Shown piece by piece: positions 1 to 9,056 of a stretch of 64,000 bases of DNA. Position numbers and translations under genes: made by a program. Within the stretch, counting starts at the first letter, position 1; the number at the start of each line of letters is the position of its first letter. Where the stretch lies: NCBI GenBank assembly GCA_023627715.1, contig JAMAHW010000008.1, positions 62,001 through 126,000 on the forward strand, given 5' to 3'. The stretch is from Periconia sp. R9002 (Eukaryota > Ascomycota > Dothideomycetes > Pleosporales > Periconiaceae). Below the pieces are notes generated by a model, which was given only the letters and a program-made list of their open reading frames with translations, had not been told where the DNA came from and did not search any database.

Positions 1-1
1 G

Positions 2-184
2 GATGTGTGTTCGAGAGAATGGATGGCGTATCCGCGCCTGGAAGCTTTCGCGCAAACCATTGTGCCGGTTGCGAATATGCCAATCTGCTTCCAGCTGCCC
101 CCGGGCCAAGCCACATCTGGGACGAAGAAGCAAAAAGTGGAAGCGGAGTCGGAACCAGCCGAAGCAAATGATGTCATCGTGTGA
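2..184 (+). CDS. 3' end of an unrecognised gene (partial)
   Basis: An open frame enters from the left edge and stops at the TGA at 182-184, giving about 60 C-terminal residues. The first part has a composition like a folded protein (motifs such as EWMAYPRLEAFA and ANMPICFQLPP). The last part is charged and low in complexity (GTKKQKVEAESEPAEAND), as many protein tails are. A competing frame starting at position 3 is longer but rich in Arg, Ser and Cys and looks like a shadow. I do not recognise the family. The call rests on composition only. Confidence 0.45.
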   Translation, partial: DVCSREWMAYPRLEAFAQTIVPVANMPICFQLPPGQATSGTKKQKVEAESEPAEANDVIV

Positions 185-1540
185 GAGTTTTCTCATCCAA
201 GGCCGGCGGGGACATGCGCGCTGCTCCATGATTTCCTAATTGATCAGTTTGGGTGAGGGTTTTCAGGGTCTTTCACAGACAATGAATCATTTTCGGCCTT
301 TTATTTCGTTCATCTTGAGTGAAAGCTGTGGTAATCCACAAAGATTTGGGTTTTGGATGAATACAGAGGAAATTTACAAAAAAGATTGTTCTATGGACCG
401 ACCTCATTTCTTCTTTCGACTTTGTTCACTTCGTCACTGCTGGAAAGCGGGCTTCTCACGAGTCTTGGAAGACCACACATATGATCACTGAGTAGATTCA
501 TTACAAAGTCAGAATACATATATACAGAAATATCAATACATGAATAGCTCAATAATTTCCCCGATCACGTTGAACGGACTGTTTTAAGCACCCACTTGAA
601 TGACTGTGTTTTCTCGTAAATTGGCAGAGTTGAACACGAGTGTGTGTATCATGGCGCAGGTGTTCGCCCATCAGACTGGAGTGTATATTTTCAAAATACC
701 AAGACCTATTTTGAACTCTTCTTGACTATACATGAGGCGCTCAGACGATGTATTTCTTGGGATGATTGTAGAGCATGTCTAAGATCAGTGTAAAGCCGAG
801 AACATGAGCTGATATTATCCCGCCATTGGAAAACAGGCGGTGTGTATAATAACAATCATTTCTTTTCAATTTTCCGAAAAGAATTGCGGTGGTACTTTGC
901 ACATTTCGAGTCCTCGCAATCAATGACCACGCTAAACATGTAAAGGGTAGGTAAGGGACCGAAATGATACGCCACCTACAGATAAAGTTTACGGATATCC
1001 TTTCCCACCAGTCAGCTTACAATGACTGACGTATCTATTTTGAGCCCATGAAAGCTTGCTTTATTTAGTATGAATGTATTACGAAAATTTGATTCTACAG
1101 CTTCTGCTGACGGGCTTTGCTATCGACCTTCTCTACAGAGGATAGGCACGTGAGGCATCTCGGGACGCCACATATCGGGAGGTTCAGCTAAACTATGTTT
1201 TTTATACAAATCAGAGGTTAGGCCTTTCACCTCCGTTTTATACAATTAGTTAATTCTTAGTGAGTACACTAACCTCTAAATATATGGCGTCCCCGTGCAC
1301 CACCCCCCCGGACCAAAGACGGCGCTCTACATACCAACAATGACTTACCAGCCTCCAAAACAAGGATGAAGATATGTACACACTACCCAGCATACGGTTA
1401 GTTCCCAAGCTCGCTTAACTCCTCGTATGCCGGCAGCCGCCAGTAGTGATCTTATAAACATTGGACTTGTCCCATTTCAAAATTTACACGCGATTTCTTT
1501 AGAATTCACACTGCAAATCTCTTGCTGGGGTTTCGAGAAT
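185..1540. other. Intergenic, no gene seen
   Basis: This AT-rich stretch lies between the partial gene and the monooxygenase. The longest frames are below 85 codons and do not resemble protein. It probably holds the 3' UTR of the partial gene and the promoter and 5' UTR of the monooxygenase. A short C-run lies near 1302-1309. Nothing else stands out. Confidence 0.5.
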
Positions 1541-2908
1541 ATGGATACTTCAGAATATTCAGATAGTCAAAGCCGCTGCATTGATCAAAATCACCCAATA
1601 GCTATCGTCGGTGGTGGTCTTGGAGGACTAGCTTTGGCTGTCGGTCTCGCCAAGCATGGAATCAAGACACACATATATGAGGCCGCGCCCGAGTTTTCCA
1701 CAGTAGGCGCTGGCATCTCATTTGGGCCAAATGCAGTCCGAGCTCTTGGCTTAATCGACGAGAAACTGCTTCAAGAGTACAAGAAATGTGCCACGTTCGA
1801 CGAGAACCAGAGTCACGGGAATAGATTTGGCACTCTCCGATGGGGCGTGGACGAAAAAGGGGAAGGCGGCAACAAAGCCGGGGATTTTATGGGATATGTT
1901 GAAGATAAACACTATGAGTGTATCACTAAGAGCATGGGAGTGAAGTCGAGAAGCTGCATTCATCGAGCTCGACTTCTGGAATTGTTAGTTTCCTTGATAG
2001 CGGAAGGGACGACCAGTTTCAACAAGAAATTCGAGAAGGTTGAGAAAAGACCAGATGGTACACTTCAGTTGCATTTTTCAGATGGAACCACATCCATGGC
2101 GCGTGCGTTAATAGGATGTGACGGCATCAGAAGTAAAGTGCGGAGGTTTGTGTGTGGGCCGAACGTCGAAGCCAAATATCAAAACACGTATGCCTTGAGG
2201 GCCGTTGTACCGAGTTCGGAAGCAGAATCCGCCCTTGGTCCTGAATTGACCAACAATGGACAGTTCTACTTTGGTTACAAAGGATACATCCTGACTTATC
2301 CAATCGAACACGGGGAATTCATCAACATGATCGCGTTGCCCAAACTCGTGGAAGCGTGGCCGTCGGAAAAAGAATGGACAGTCTCGGCTACAAAAGACGA
2401 CTTCACTCAATACTTTGGAGATTTTTACTCTCCCATTGTTGGCCTGATGCAGAAGTATCATTTGCCGCAGAAGTGGGCTCTATTTGACCTTGAGCACTCC
2501 GAGTCTTATACTAAAGATCGGATGTGCTTGCTTGGAGATAGTGCTCATGCCACTTTACCGCATCTGGGAGGCGGCGCGGGTATGGCCATGGAAGATGCCT
2601 ACATTCTGAGTAATCTCATCGCTCACGTCGGAGACTGTGGAGACATGGAGAGAGCTTTCCAAGCATACGATATGGTACGCAGACCCCGCACCCAGAAGCT
2701 TATCCAGAAGAGCAGAGGCGCTGGTGTTGCAATGAGTTTGATAATGGACGGTGTTGGTGATGATTCAATCTTACTGAAGAAGCGACTGGAGGAATCGTAC
2801 TTTCATTGGCTATGGTATGAGGATATTGAGAAACAGCTTCAACATGCCATAAACCTTACTCTATATCCCTCAACAAGAGCAGGTGATATGTGGGGCCGAA
2901 TGTCGTAA
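1541..2908 (+). CDS. FAD-dependent monooxygenase, salicylate hydroxylase-like (class A)
   Basis: This single-exon gene encodes 455 aa from the ATG at 1541. An upstream in-frame ATG at 1427 would add 38 residues that do not resemble the family, so the shorter start is preferred; the Rossmann motif then lies about 20 residues in. Three flavoprotein hydroxylase signatures are visible: the N-terminal dinucleotide motif IAIVGGGLGGLALA followed by the acidic strand end IYEA, the central DG motif ALIGCDGIRSKVR, and the FAD-ribityl GD motif MCLLGDSAHATLPHLGGG. Enzymes of this group use NAD(P)H and O2 to hydroxylate, often decarboxylatively, aromatic acids such as salicylate or 6-hydroxynicotinate. 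The substrate cannot be read from sequence. There is no signal peptide, so it is probably cytosolic. No PKS or NRPS gene lies nearby, so a catabolic or detoxifying role is as likely as a biosynthetic one. Confidence 0.85.
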   Translation: MDTSEYSDSQSRCIDQNHPIAIVGGGLGGLALAVGLAKHGIKTHIYEAAPEFSTVGAGISFGPNAVRALGLIDEKLLQEYKKCATFDENQSHGNRFGTLRWGVDEKGEGGNKAGDFMGYVEDKHYECITKSMGVKSRSCIHRARLLELLVSLIAEGTTSFNKKFEKVEKRPDGTLQLHFSDGTTSMARALIGCDGIRSKVRRFVCGPNVEAKYQNTYALRAVVPSSEAESALGPELTNNGQFYFGYKGYILTYPIEHGEFINMIALPKLVEAWPSEKEWTVSATKDDFTQYFGDFYSPIVGLMQKYHLPQKWALFDLEHSESYTKDRMCLLGDSAHATLPHLGGGAGMAMEDAYILSNLIAHVGDCGDMERAFQAYDMVRRPRTQKLIQKSRGAGVAMSLIMDGVGDDSILLKKRLEESYFHWLWYEDIEKQLQHAINLTLYPSTRAGDMWGRMS

Positions 2909-4458
2909 CAACGTGCAAATTAATCGTTCAGAACTTGCCTTCCACACCATGGCTGGTGCTGTTTTGTTTCTCGCCTTGTAAAGATGATATGAAAATGCTT
3001 CTAGCCGTCCAAGATTTTCTTACTGTATATGCTACATAGTAGATATCGCCCTACTCCGTGATTTTTCAAACTTCATCTGTAAGATGTAAGACTACAATTT
3101 ATAGCGGCATTACCGTAAGTCTCGGCAAAAAAAATTTACTAGAAGCACTAGTTCTATTCATCTTACGAAGACAACATAAGTGAAATTGAAATTGAAATCG
3201 ATACTCACAGAGTATCGCTACCCTGGGTATCGACACAGGTGGGGGAGGGGGTGGGGGGTACACTGGGTAACGTCCTTGGCCAGGACGGGCACACAGGCAC
3301 GAAGACAACATAAGAACGCACGAGACTCCATCAAATGCTGGAGATGATTGATCAAAATCAAAATCAAAAGCTGCCCATTCGAAAATGGTACCTTTGAGGG
3401 CTGTGGAGAATTCAAGCAGGCTTTTCGACAGAAAAGAACTCGATGCTCCTCATGGCAATGGAGAGAAATGTTAGGCACGAACGCAATAAAATTGACTCGA
3501 GAGCGATTTGCGTCTTACACGGACGACCTGCTGAATCGGAAGCTACAATGCCAGAGAAAAAAGGAGGTTTAAGGCACGGAACAGGACTTGCTCACTTGAT
3601 TAGAAATGTGGCATGGCTTCACGAAGATTGGGTACAACGGCGCAGGTCTCAGTGATTTAAAGACATGCAACCTGTGTGCACGTCCCTAGCTAAGGACGTT
3701 ACCCGAGATCCAATCAATTGCGAAGAAGAAAACACTCTGAATGTGATATTGCGTTTGCGTCCGCAGCAGCTGAGGAAACAGTGCTGCACTGCCATGCCGT
3801 AAGGCAAAGATAACTTAGCGCATGAGCTGTATGTTTGGCGATCGTATTTCCTAGCTTCACATCACGAGGGGAAAGTTTGAACATTGAAGGTGTACAAACT
3901 TTGCCTGCCATCAATCAATTAGCGCTTAAATCCTTGGCGTCACTTGCACTTCCGATAAGAAAAGGGTTCGAAGCTAAGCTGGAAACATACTAGCGCCATC
4001 ATTCTTTATTAAGATCTCTGCTCCCTTTCAGTTCACATCCATCAACCATCGAAAAAGCTACGTCCCATAATACACGCCATATCCGGAGGACCGGGTTCTC
4101 AGGTATAAAAAGCAAGCCCGTCTTTTTTGTTTGCCTCCTGCGGTGTTCTGGCTGCATCGTGGCGGGTTGCCGGTTTGCGCGGTTCCTGCCTCAGTCTCGC
4201 GCAGTCACGCCGCAGTATACCCAACCACAGCCACCAACAGCGCATTCAGAACCCTCTATCACTTTCCTTTGTGTACGATGCAAGACATAAAAGTAACTGG
4301 AATGCCGCGCTGTACACGGTGAAGACCAAACTTTGCTTCTCCAACTTCACAATGTCCCACAGACTCTTGCATGAAATTTATCATCACGGAAAATAATTAC
4401 CAGGAGCCAGCCGGGTTGTCACTCATTGCAACGAGGAACAAAAATTGCTCCAACCACC
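2909..4458. other. Intergenic with a terminal-inverted-repeat element
   Basis: No gene is visible. The stretch holds the inverted-repeat element at 3265-3704 (listed separately), a G-rich run at 3241-3259, and a 16-nt direct repeat (ACGAAGACAACATAAG) at 3165-3180 and 3299-3314. It ends with the likely promoter of the next gene, which has a TATAAA at 4104-4109. Confidence 0.5.
3265..3704. mobile_element. MITE-like element with about 33-nt terminal inverted repeats
   Basis: The segment at 3265-3297 (beginning GGGTAACGTCCTT) and the reverse complement of 3671-3704 (beginning GGGTAACGTCCTT) match at nearly every position over about 33 nt, with one 1-nt gap. They bound about 440 bp without a credible transposase frame. 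This is the structure expected of a non-autonomous DNA transposon. No clear target-site duplication is visible at the outer edges (ACT on the left, GAG on the right), so it may be old or the ends may be slightly misplaced. The superfamily is not assigned. Confidence 0.55.
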
Positions 4459-5121
4459 ATGGGGAAAAATTCGGCTGTGATTTTGGGCAACCTACGACCT
4501 ATTTCTTCGCCTCAATGTGTTTTCTCAGCTGAGCACATGGCCATGTACGTTACATGGCTACAACAGGCATGCAAATTGAATGTGGATTCGACAAATGCGC
4601 CATTTCCGAATGCACGAGAATTCAACGCTTTCATACGGGCGCAGGGACCAAGATATCCGCAAGCTGTAACTCATTGTCAGCATAGGCGCCACCCAAACGA
4701 TCGGTTCTCTAAGCAATATTGCCCCGTGTGTCTTTTCCATATCCACATCAACTACATCAAATTCATCGATGTAGCTTGGGACCGAAAGGGAGGTCCTTAC
4801 AAGAAAGCCGGCGCGGACATGGAGTACGCACAGATTGGACAAGCACGCCATTTTGCTAGAATGGAACTGGCGAATCATATGCAGAAAGTGGATGCATTTG
4901 CTGAGCAAGAACAGTGGTGGAACTCACAGAATCCCAAGGTGGATGTTGGCGGCGTGTCCTCTTGCTGCCAAGTACAGGAAATGTACCGGGCATGGCTCAA
5001 TGTTCCTTCTCCAACACCAGGAACGAAACCTCATGGTCGTAAAAGAGTGTCTTGGTCGCCTGACACGAAAGACTACACCCGGCGGTCCGCTGAGGAGATG
5101 GATTGGGAATATAACGCATAG
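4459..5121 (+). CDS. Hypothetical Cys/His-rich fungal protein
   Basis: This frame encodes 220 aa from the ATG at 4459; an in-frame non-ATG extension to 4426 is discounted. The centre carries a possible metal-binding pattern: TH-CQHRRH, then about ten residues later YCPVCLFHIH, then an aromatic and basic stretch ending WDRKGGPYKK. The C-terminus is basic and Ser-rich (RKRVSWSPDTKDYTRR), which suggests disorder or a phosphorylation site. There is no signal peptide or membrane segment. A TATAAA box at 4104-4109 leaves room for a 5' UTR of about 300 nt. I do not recognise a named family. The CxxC plus His arrangement makes a small zinc-binding fold possible, but that is inference. Confidence 0.6.
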   Translation: MGKNSAVILGNLRPISSPQCVFSAEHMAMYVTWLQQACKLNVDSTNAPFPNAREFNAFIRAQGPRYPQAVTHCQHRRHPNDRFSKQYCPVCLFHIHINYIKFIDVAWDRKGGPYKKAGADMEYAQIGQARHFARMELANHMQKVDAFAEQEQWWNSQNPKVDVGGVSSCCQVQEMYRAWLNVPSPTPGTKPHGRKRVSWSPDTKDYTRRSAEEMDWEYNA

Positions 5122-5810
5122 GATCCCAAGGGCCGTCGTCAGCATGGCGTTTATCATCATTTGTTTCACATTCACAAGAGCTGGTTCTTTCTTACAAACA
5201 TTGCAATCGTCTCCTTTGTACCTTCATAGTAGTTCGGAATACCTAACGTTCGTGAGTTTCTGCGCGTGCCAAGTTTTAATCTACAATTCAAGTAATACCC
5301 CATCTTTACATGATATGCACATTCAAGTGTGATGATCTTATCAGAAGAAGAGACGTAGCAGCATATCCTGTGTAGCGTGCAACCTTGTATAGTGTATTGA
5401 CCGTTACGCTTGCTCTAAATTCATTACTATTCGATACAAAATTGTCTCCTACATCTGAAGGGGGCTTTTTTACGTACGCGTACATACTGTTTACAGCAAA
5501 CAACCAGGGCATGCCCACGTAAGCTTACACTTATAGATCTAGTTGCGTATGATATGCCCAGGTGAATTCTAATTGGTAAAGATCGTGTGAAGTGCTCCTC
5601 CCAGCTGCATACATATATACCTATCATCTCCATCTGCAGATATAGATATATAGATACATGTAACGTAAGAATAAGTAAACAAACAAACAAACAGGCAGAA
5701 CGAAATGTACTGGAACAATTATGAAGCGCAACATATAATGGAGTTCTTTCTACGCCAGATACATATGCATGTACGCTCATTCCGTGTCATCGTCCGTGTC
5801 ACCGTTCCAT
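5122..5810. other. Intergenic; 3' flank of secreted-protein copy 1
   Basis: No gene is seen. From about 5305 the sequence matches 7104 onward, for example CATGATATG-ACATTCA and TTACGCTTGCTCTAAAT in both, which marks the left edge of the tandem duplication. A short (AAAC)n run lies at 5678-5692. Confidence 0.5.
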
Positions 5811-6276
5811 TCATGGTCCTCGGGGGGCGGAGTCGAGGGCGTTGGGGCATCCTTCACCATGTATGTTACGATCCACGTTGTCCTGCTGACAAGAGACACC
5901 AAATTTATCCGTCACAATGCGGCAACCATCCTCCTGCGTGATGCAAACATCATGAAGATCCAGGCTCGTACGAAAAGTTACGTCAATGAAACAATCGGAC
6001 TCGGATAGAGAAAAGCAAGGCAACCCAGGGGGAATTGGTGTTTTACCCGACTCGGCGGCCCGGACTATGCAGGCAGTATCCACAGAAGAAAGAACAAAGC
6101 CGGTCTGGTTGAAAAACTAGATGGGATAGAGTTAACGTGGATTATTTGGTTGAGAAGTGTGTGGGTTTGTGCGTACCTGGCAATCGTCCGAACGTGCTTG
6201 TAATTGATGTTGCGGTAGTGCGCGGCTCTGGAGAACCAGAAAAGCGAAAGTGAGGAGCGTAAATTTAAACATCATG
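5811..6276 (-). pseudogene. 8-Cys small secreted protein, copy 1 (frameshifted in signal peptide)
   Basis: By comparison with copy 2, exon 1 is 6276-6177 and exon 2 is 6116-5811. They are separated by a GTACGC...CTAG intron of 60 nt. Exon 2 gives 101 residues with cysteines spaced like those of copy 2; C-x7-C, C-x6-C and C-x10-C spacings are shared. Exon 1 starts with the same ATGATG and encodes a hydrophobic leader, but a run of five T (minus strand, about 6236-6240) where copy 2 has no extra base shifts the frame in the middle of the leader. No other ATG opens the correct frame. As written, the leader is not joined to the mature domain. Either the copy is broken or the homopolymer is a sequencing error. 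The TATA box (TATAAA, 6382-6377) is intact. Confidence 0.6.
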
Positions 6277-6376
6277 ATTGAGAAGTAAAGTGTTAATTTG
6301 ATATCTGATGGTAGAAAGATATTCGAGAAAGACTGATGGTGATGATGCTACAACTCTTCTTCCTCGAGCGAGTCCC

Positions 6377-6382
6377 TTTATA
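6377..6382 (-). promoter_or_regulatory. TATA box of secreted-protein copy 1
   Basis: The minus strand reads GGGTATAAAGGG about 100 nt upstream of the ATG. The same box sits at the equivalent place in copy 2, and the TTTCTCGAATA block between box and ATG is also conserved. This supports a retained promoter. Confidence 0.55.
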
Positions 6383-7042
6383 CCCTCTCTACCCACCGCA
6401 TTAACAATCACTCGGTGCAAAATTGCGGCCCAGCGTAATTTTCCCAACTCACCCATTCCAACATTCCCAGCCATAAAAATACTAAGGATGCAGGCACAGT
6501 AAGTTGGAGCATTTAGGTTCTGGCTGTGTTGCTGTTGGAGTGGGCGGTGCAGTCTACGCCGTCCAGCACTCGTCGGGATGACAGCATCCGGAGGCCAAAA
6601 ATGGAAACATCGAAGAGCTTACACCATCTCGATGTTTTGAAACATATATTGCGTTATTTAAATAGAATGGTGTTGTTAGTATGTTCTTAGACTGTGTTCT
6701 TGGACTGTGTGCGATGAGAGGTACAGTTGTTTCAATGTGATCAGTTTGTTAGTGGACTGACTTGCTTGTGTGGCGTAAGAATACGTAAAATTCGGCACTA
6801 CTGTAGATTGAGGAAAATGGAAAATGTTGGGTCATGTTCGGAATACACATTACCTGCATCTGGATTCGGATGTTTGCGAGTGATTCCTAGGCAAAGTATT
6901 GGGCTTTCTGTAGGTTTCAATGTTGCCGTCGCTAACTGTTCGAGATTAGAGGCTAGTATCGTTTGGTTCTACGAGAAATGCGCGAAAATGATATACAGAA
7001 TAAAATCCAATAGCCACGTGAAGGTCCCTAACGATCTCTCAA

Positions 7043-7069
7043 TCATTTGATTACCATATCATCTTTGCC
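7043..7069 (-). pseudogene. Relic of the symporter C-terminus at the duplication junction
   Basis: The minus strand reads as codons GKDDMVIK followed by TGA. The intact symporter at 9057 ends GKGNIVIK followed by TGA, in the same position relative to the duplicated unit. Similarity stops just upstream. This suggests that the tandem duplication took the last few codons of the symporter with it and left this stub. Confidence 0.5.
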
Positions 7070-7546
7070 TGCTTTGTATACAAGTAGCAGAATCCCTTCA
7101 ACTGATACATGATATGGACATTCATATGCGATAATCTTATTACAAGAAAGGATATAGCAGCGCATTCAATGTATCGTGTGGCATCGTCTAGGGTACTGTA
7201 CGTTACGCTTGCTCTAAATATAGCACTGTTTAATACGAAATCGGATCTCACAAATTTGAGGAGGCTTTGTTGCGCGGACGTACGTACTTTTGATATCACT
7301 TAATCGTGGTACATGCATAACCTGAGTTGCATAGTATGCTAAAGTGAATTCTAATTGAAAGAAAAAGATCGTGTGACTGACTCCTAACAACTCTACACAC
7401 ATGTACACCTTTCCATGTATAGATACCAGTCATATACATACATGTACCGTACAAACAACTAAACAAACAGGCAAAACGAATCATCCCGTACCGTGCAGCC
7501 CTTATACGATTACGCAGCGCATGTAATAGTGTGGTTCCTTCTTACG

Positions 7547-7984
7547 CTACATCTTGGTATCAATCGATTTACGGTCGAGTGGGCGGGGGCACAGACCATT
7601 CGACGAGTCCTGCTGCATGTGCTGACATATGACGCCGGCATCATCCTCCACCACAGCGCAACCGTTCGAAATGTGAACACAAACGTCCAAAAATTCACGG
7701 TGATCTTCGGTGGTACAAGTGTTCGCGCCAAAATACGTGCAATTGTGACCATCAATGGGGGCGTTGAAGCCTCCGTTTGAGTGTATACAATCGGTAGCTG
7801 CAATATCAAGGCCGGTAGCATCCAAAGGCTACATGAGATAGAATCAGCATGATTTATTGGATGGAGAAGTGTGTGATGTGGTGCATACCTGGCAATACGT
7901 ATCTGCGTCTCCGTGAGGTTGCGGGAGTGCGCTGCTCGGAAGAACGAGAAGAACTGAAGCGAAGAGCGTGAATGTGAACATCAT
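7547..7984 (-). CDS. 8-Cys small secreted protein, copy 2
   Basis: Exon 1 is 7984-7889 and exon 2 is 7828-7547, joined across a 60-nt GTATGC...TGTAG intron in phase 0, giving 125 aa. The N-terminus is a typical signal peptide: two Met, a hydrophobic core FTLFASVLLVLP, then SSALPQP with a probable cleavage site after SSA. The mature part has eight cysteines with spacing C-x14-C-x15-C-x7-C-x11-C-x6-C-x10-C-x11-C. It lacks the CC doublets of hydrophobins and the CFEM pattern. An even number of cysteines in a small secreted protein is typical of disulphide-stabilised fungal effectors and other apoplastic proteins. No function can be assigned. The TATA box is at 8078-8073. Confidence 0.7.
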
Positions 7985-9056
7985 AACTGGAAATTGAAGT
8001 ATTGATTTGTTATTCGATGATAGAAGGTATTCGAGAAAGATGGTGATGCTGCAACTTGATTAGTTGAATGCATTTATACCCTCTCTAACCATCAAAGCAA
8101 TAATCTAGAGGCGCAAAGCTGCGGCCTAGCACATTTTCGCACGCCACCCAATTTAATTTATTTTAGGGATAGAAATATAAAAGCTCGTGGTGTTTCTGAA
8201 ACACTGCTTATTGTGTCTAAGGCACAGTAAGTTGGAATATCAGTTTCCAACGGCGTTGCTGTTGGTTTTGATAGTTGGAGTAGGCGGCTGTGCTGACACG
8301 TGCGGGACTACCAGCATCCGTAGGCTAAAAATGGAAACACTGCTGTGCATACAACACCTCAATGTTTGAAACATATGTTGTGTTGTTTGGATGAAACGGT
8401 ATCGTTGATATATTCTTGCACTGCGTGCGATGAGACCTATACTTGCTTGTGATCGATTTGTTGGTGAACTGACTTGTCTGTTTGGCGTTAAGAATACGTC
8501 AAACCTCGGTACCACTGTGAATTGAGGAACATGGAAGTGTTGGGTCCAAAATGTATATTATTAGCCCCATTTGAGTCGAAAATTTGCGAGCAATTCTGAG
8601 GCAAAGCACAGTGCTTTCCGTAACTTAGCCGTCGCTGTTTAGGAGGTGACTGCCATCAATTCAATCGATACGTATGCAAATCTTCGTGTCATACAGCGCA
8701 GCCTTACGGTTTATTAAACTCTTTGCGATGACTTCCAAGATCTCGGAGAGTAATACCTCCGATTTGAAATATGGTGTTGATGATGCTTTGACCCGCTATT
8801 GATGTCGTTAGTCTCGGTGAATTTTCACGAATATGCGTTGCTAAACGGGATTTCCCTGTTTGGTGGTGGTAAAGGCTGGAAGCTGTGGAGCGTTATGTGT
8901 TTTTGTATGTGTAGTCTTCTTTTGTGGCTTCGCCTATGAGAACTGTGCGGAAATGATATACAGGATCAATACCAAAATTACGGCACCAGGCATACGAAAG
9001 AAAGGGTAATATCTAGAAATTTCAATAGCCACTGGAAAGTGCAAATGGTCCCCCAA
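7985..9056. other. Intergenic, upstream of secreted-protein copy 2
   Basis: This contains the promoter of copy 2 (TATAAA, 8078-8073 on the minus strand) and the 3' flank of the symporter gene. The 8640-8930 segment is absent from unit 1. No gene is visible. Confidence 0.5.

Larger units (their letters stand above)
5305..7069. repeat. Tandem duplication, unit 1
   Basis: This is the first copy of a locus of about 1.8 kb repeated at 7104-9083 in the same orientation. Matching landmarks run along both units: the TTACGCTTGCTCTAAAT block, the secreted-protein gene, the TATA promoter with a downstream TTTCTCGAATA block, the block GGCCAAAAATGGAAACA (GGCTAAAAATGGAAACA in unit 2), and an end around AATGATATACAG. 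The copies are clearly diverged, so the duplication is not recent. Unit ends are approximate. Confidence 0.75.
6277..7546. other. Intergenic between the two secreted-protein copies
   Basis: This holds the promoter and upstream flank of copy 1, then a short relic of the neighbouring symporter's end at 7043-7069, then the downstream flank of copy 2 from about 7104. No other gene is seen. Confidence 0.5.

Noticed and set aside
1427..1540. In-frame 38-residue extension of the monooxygenase
   Set aside because: The added residues do not match the family, and the ATG at 1541 places the FAD motif at the usual distance.
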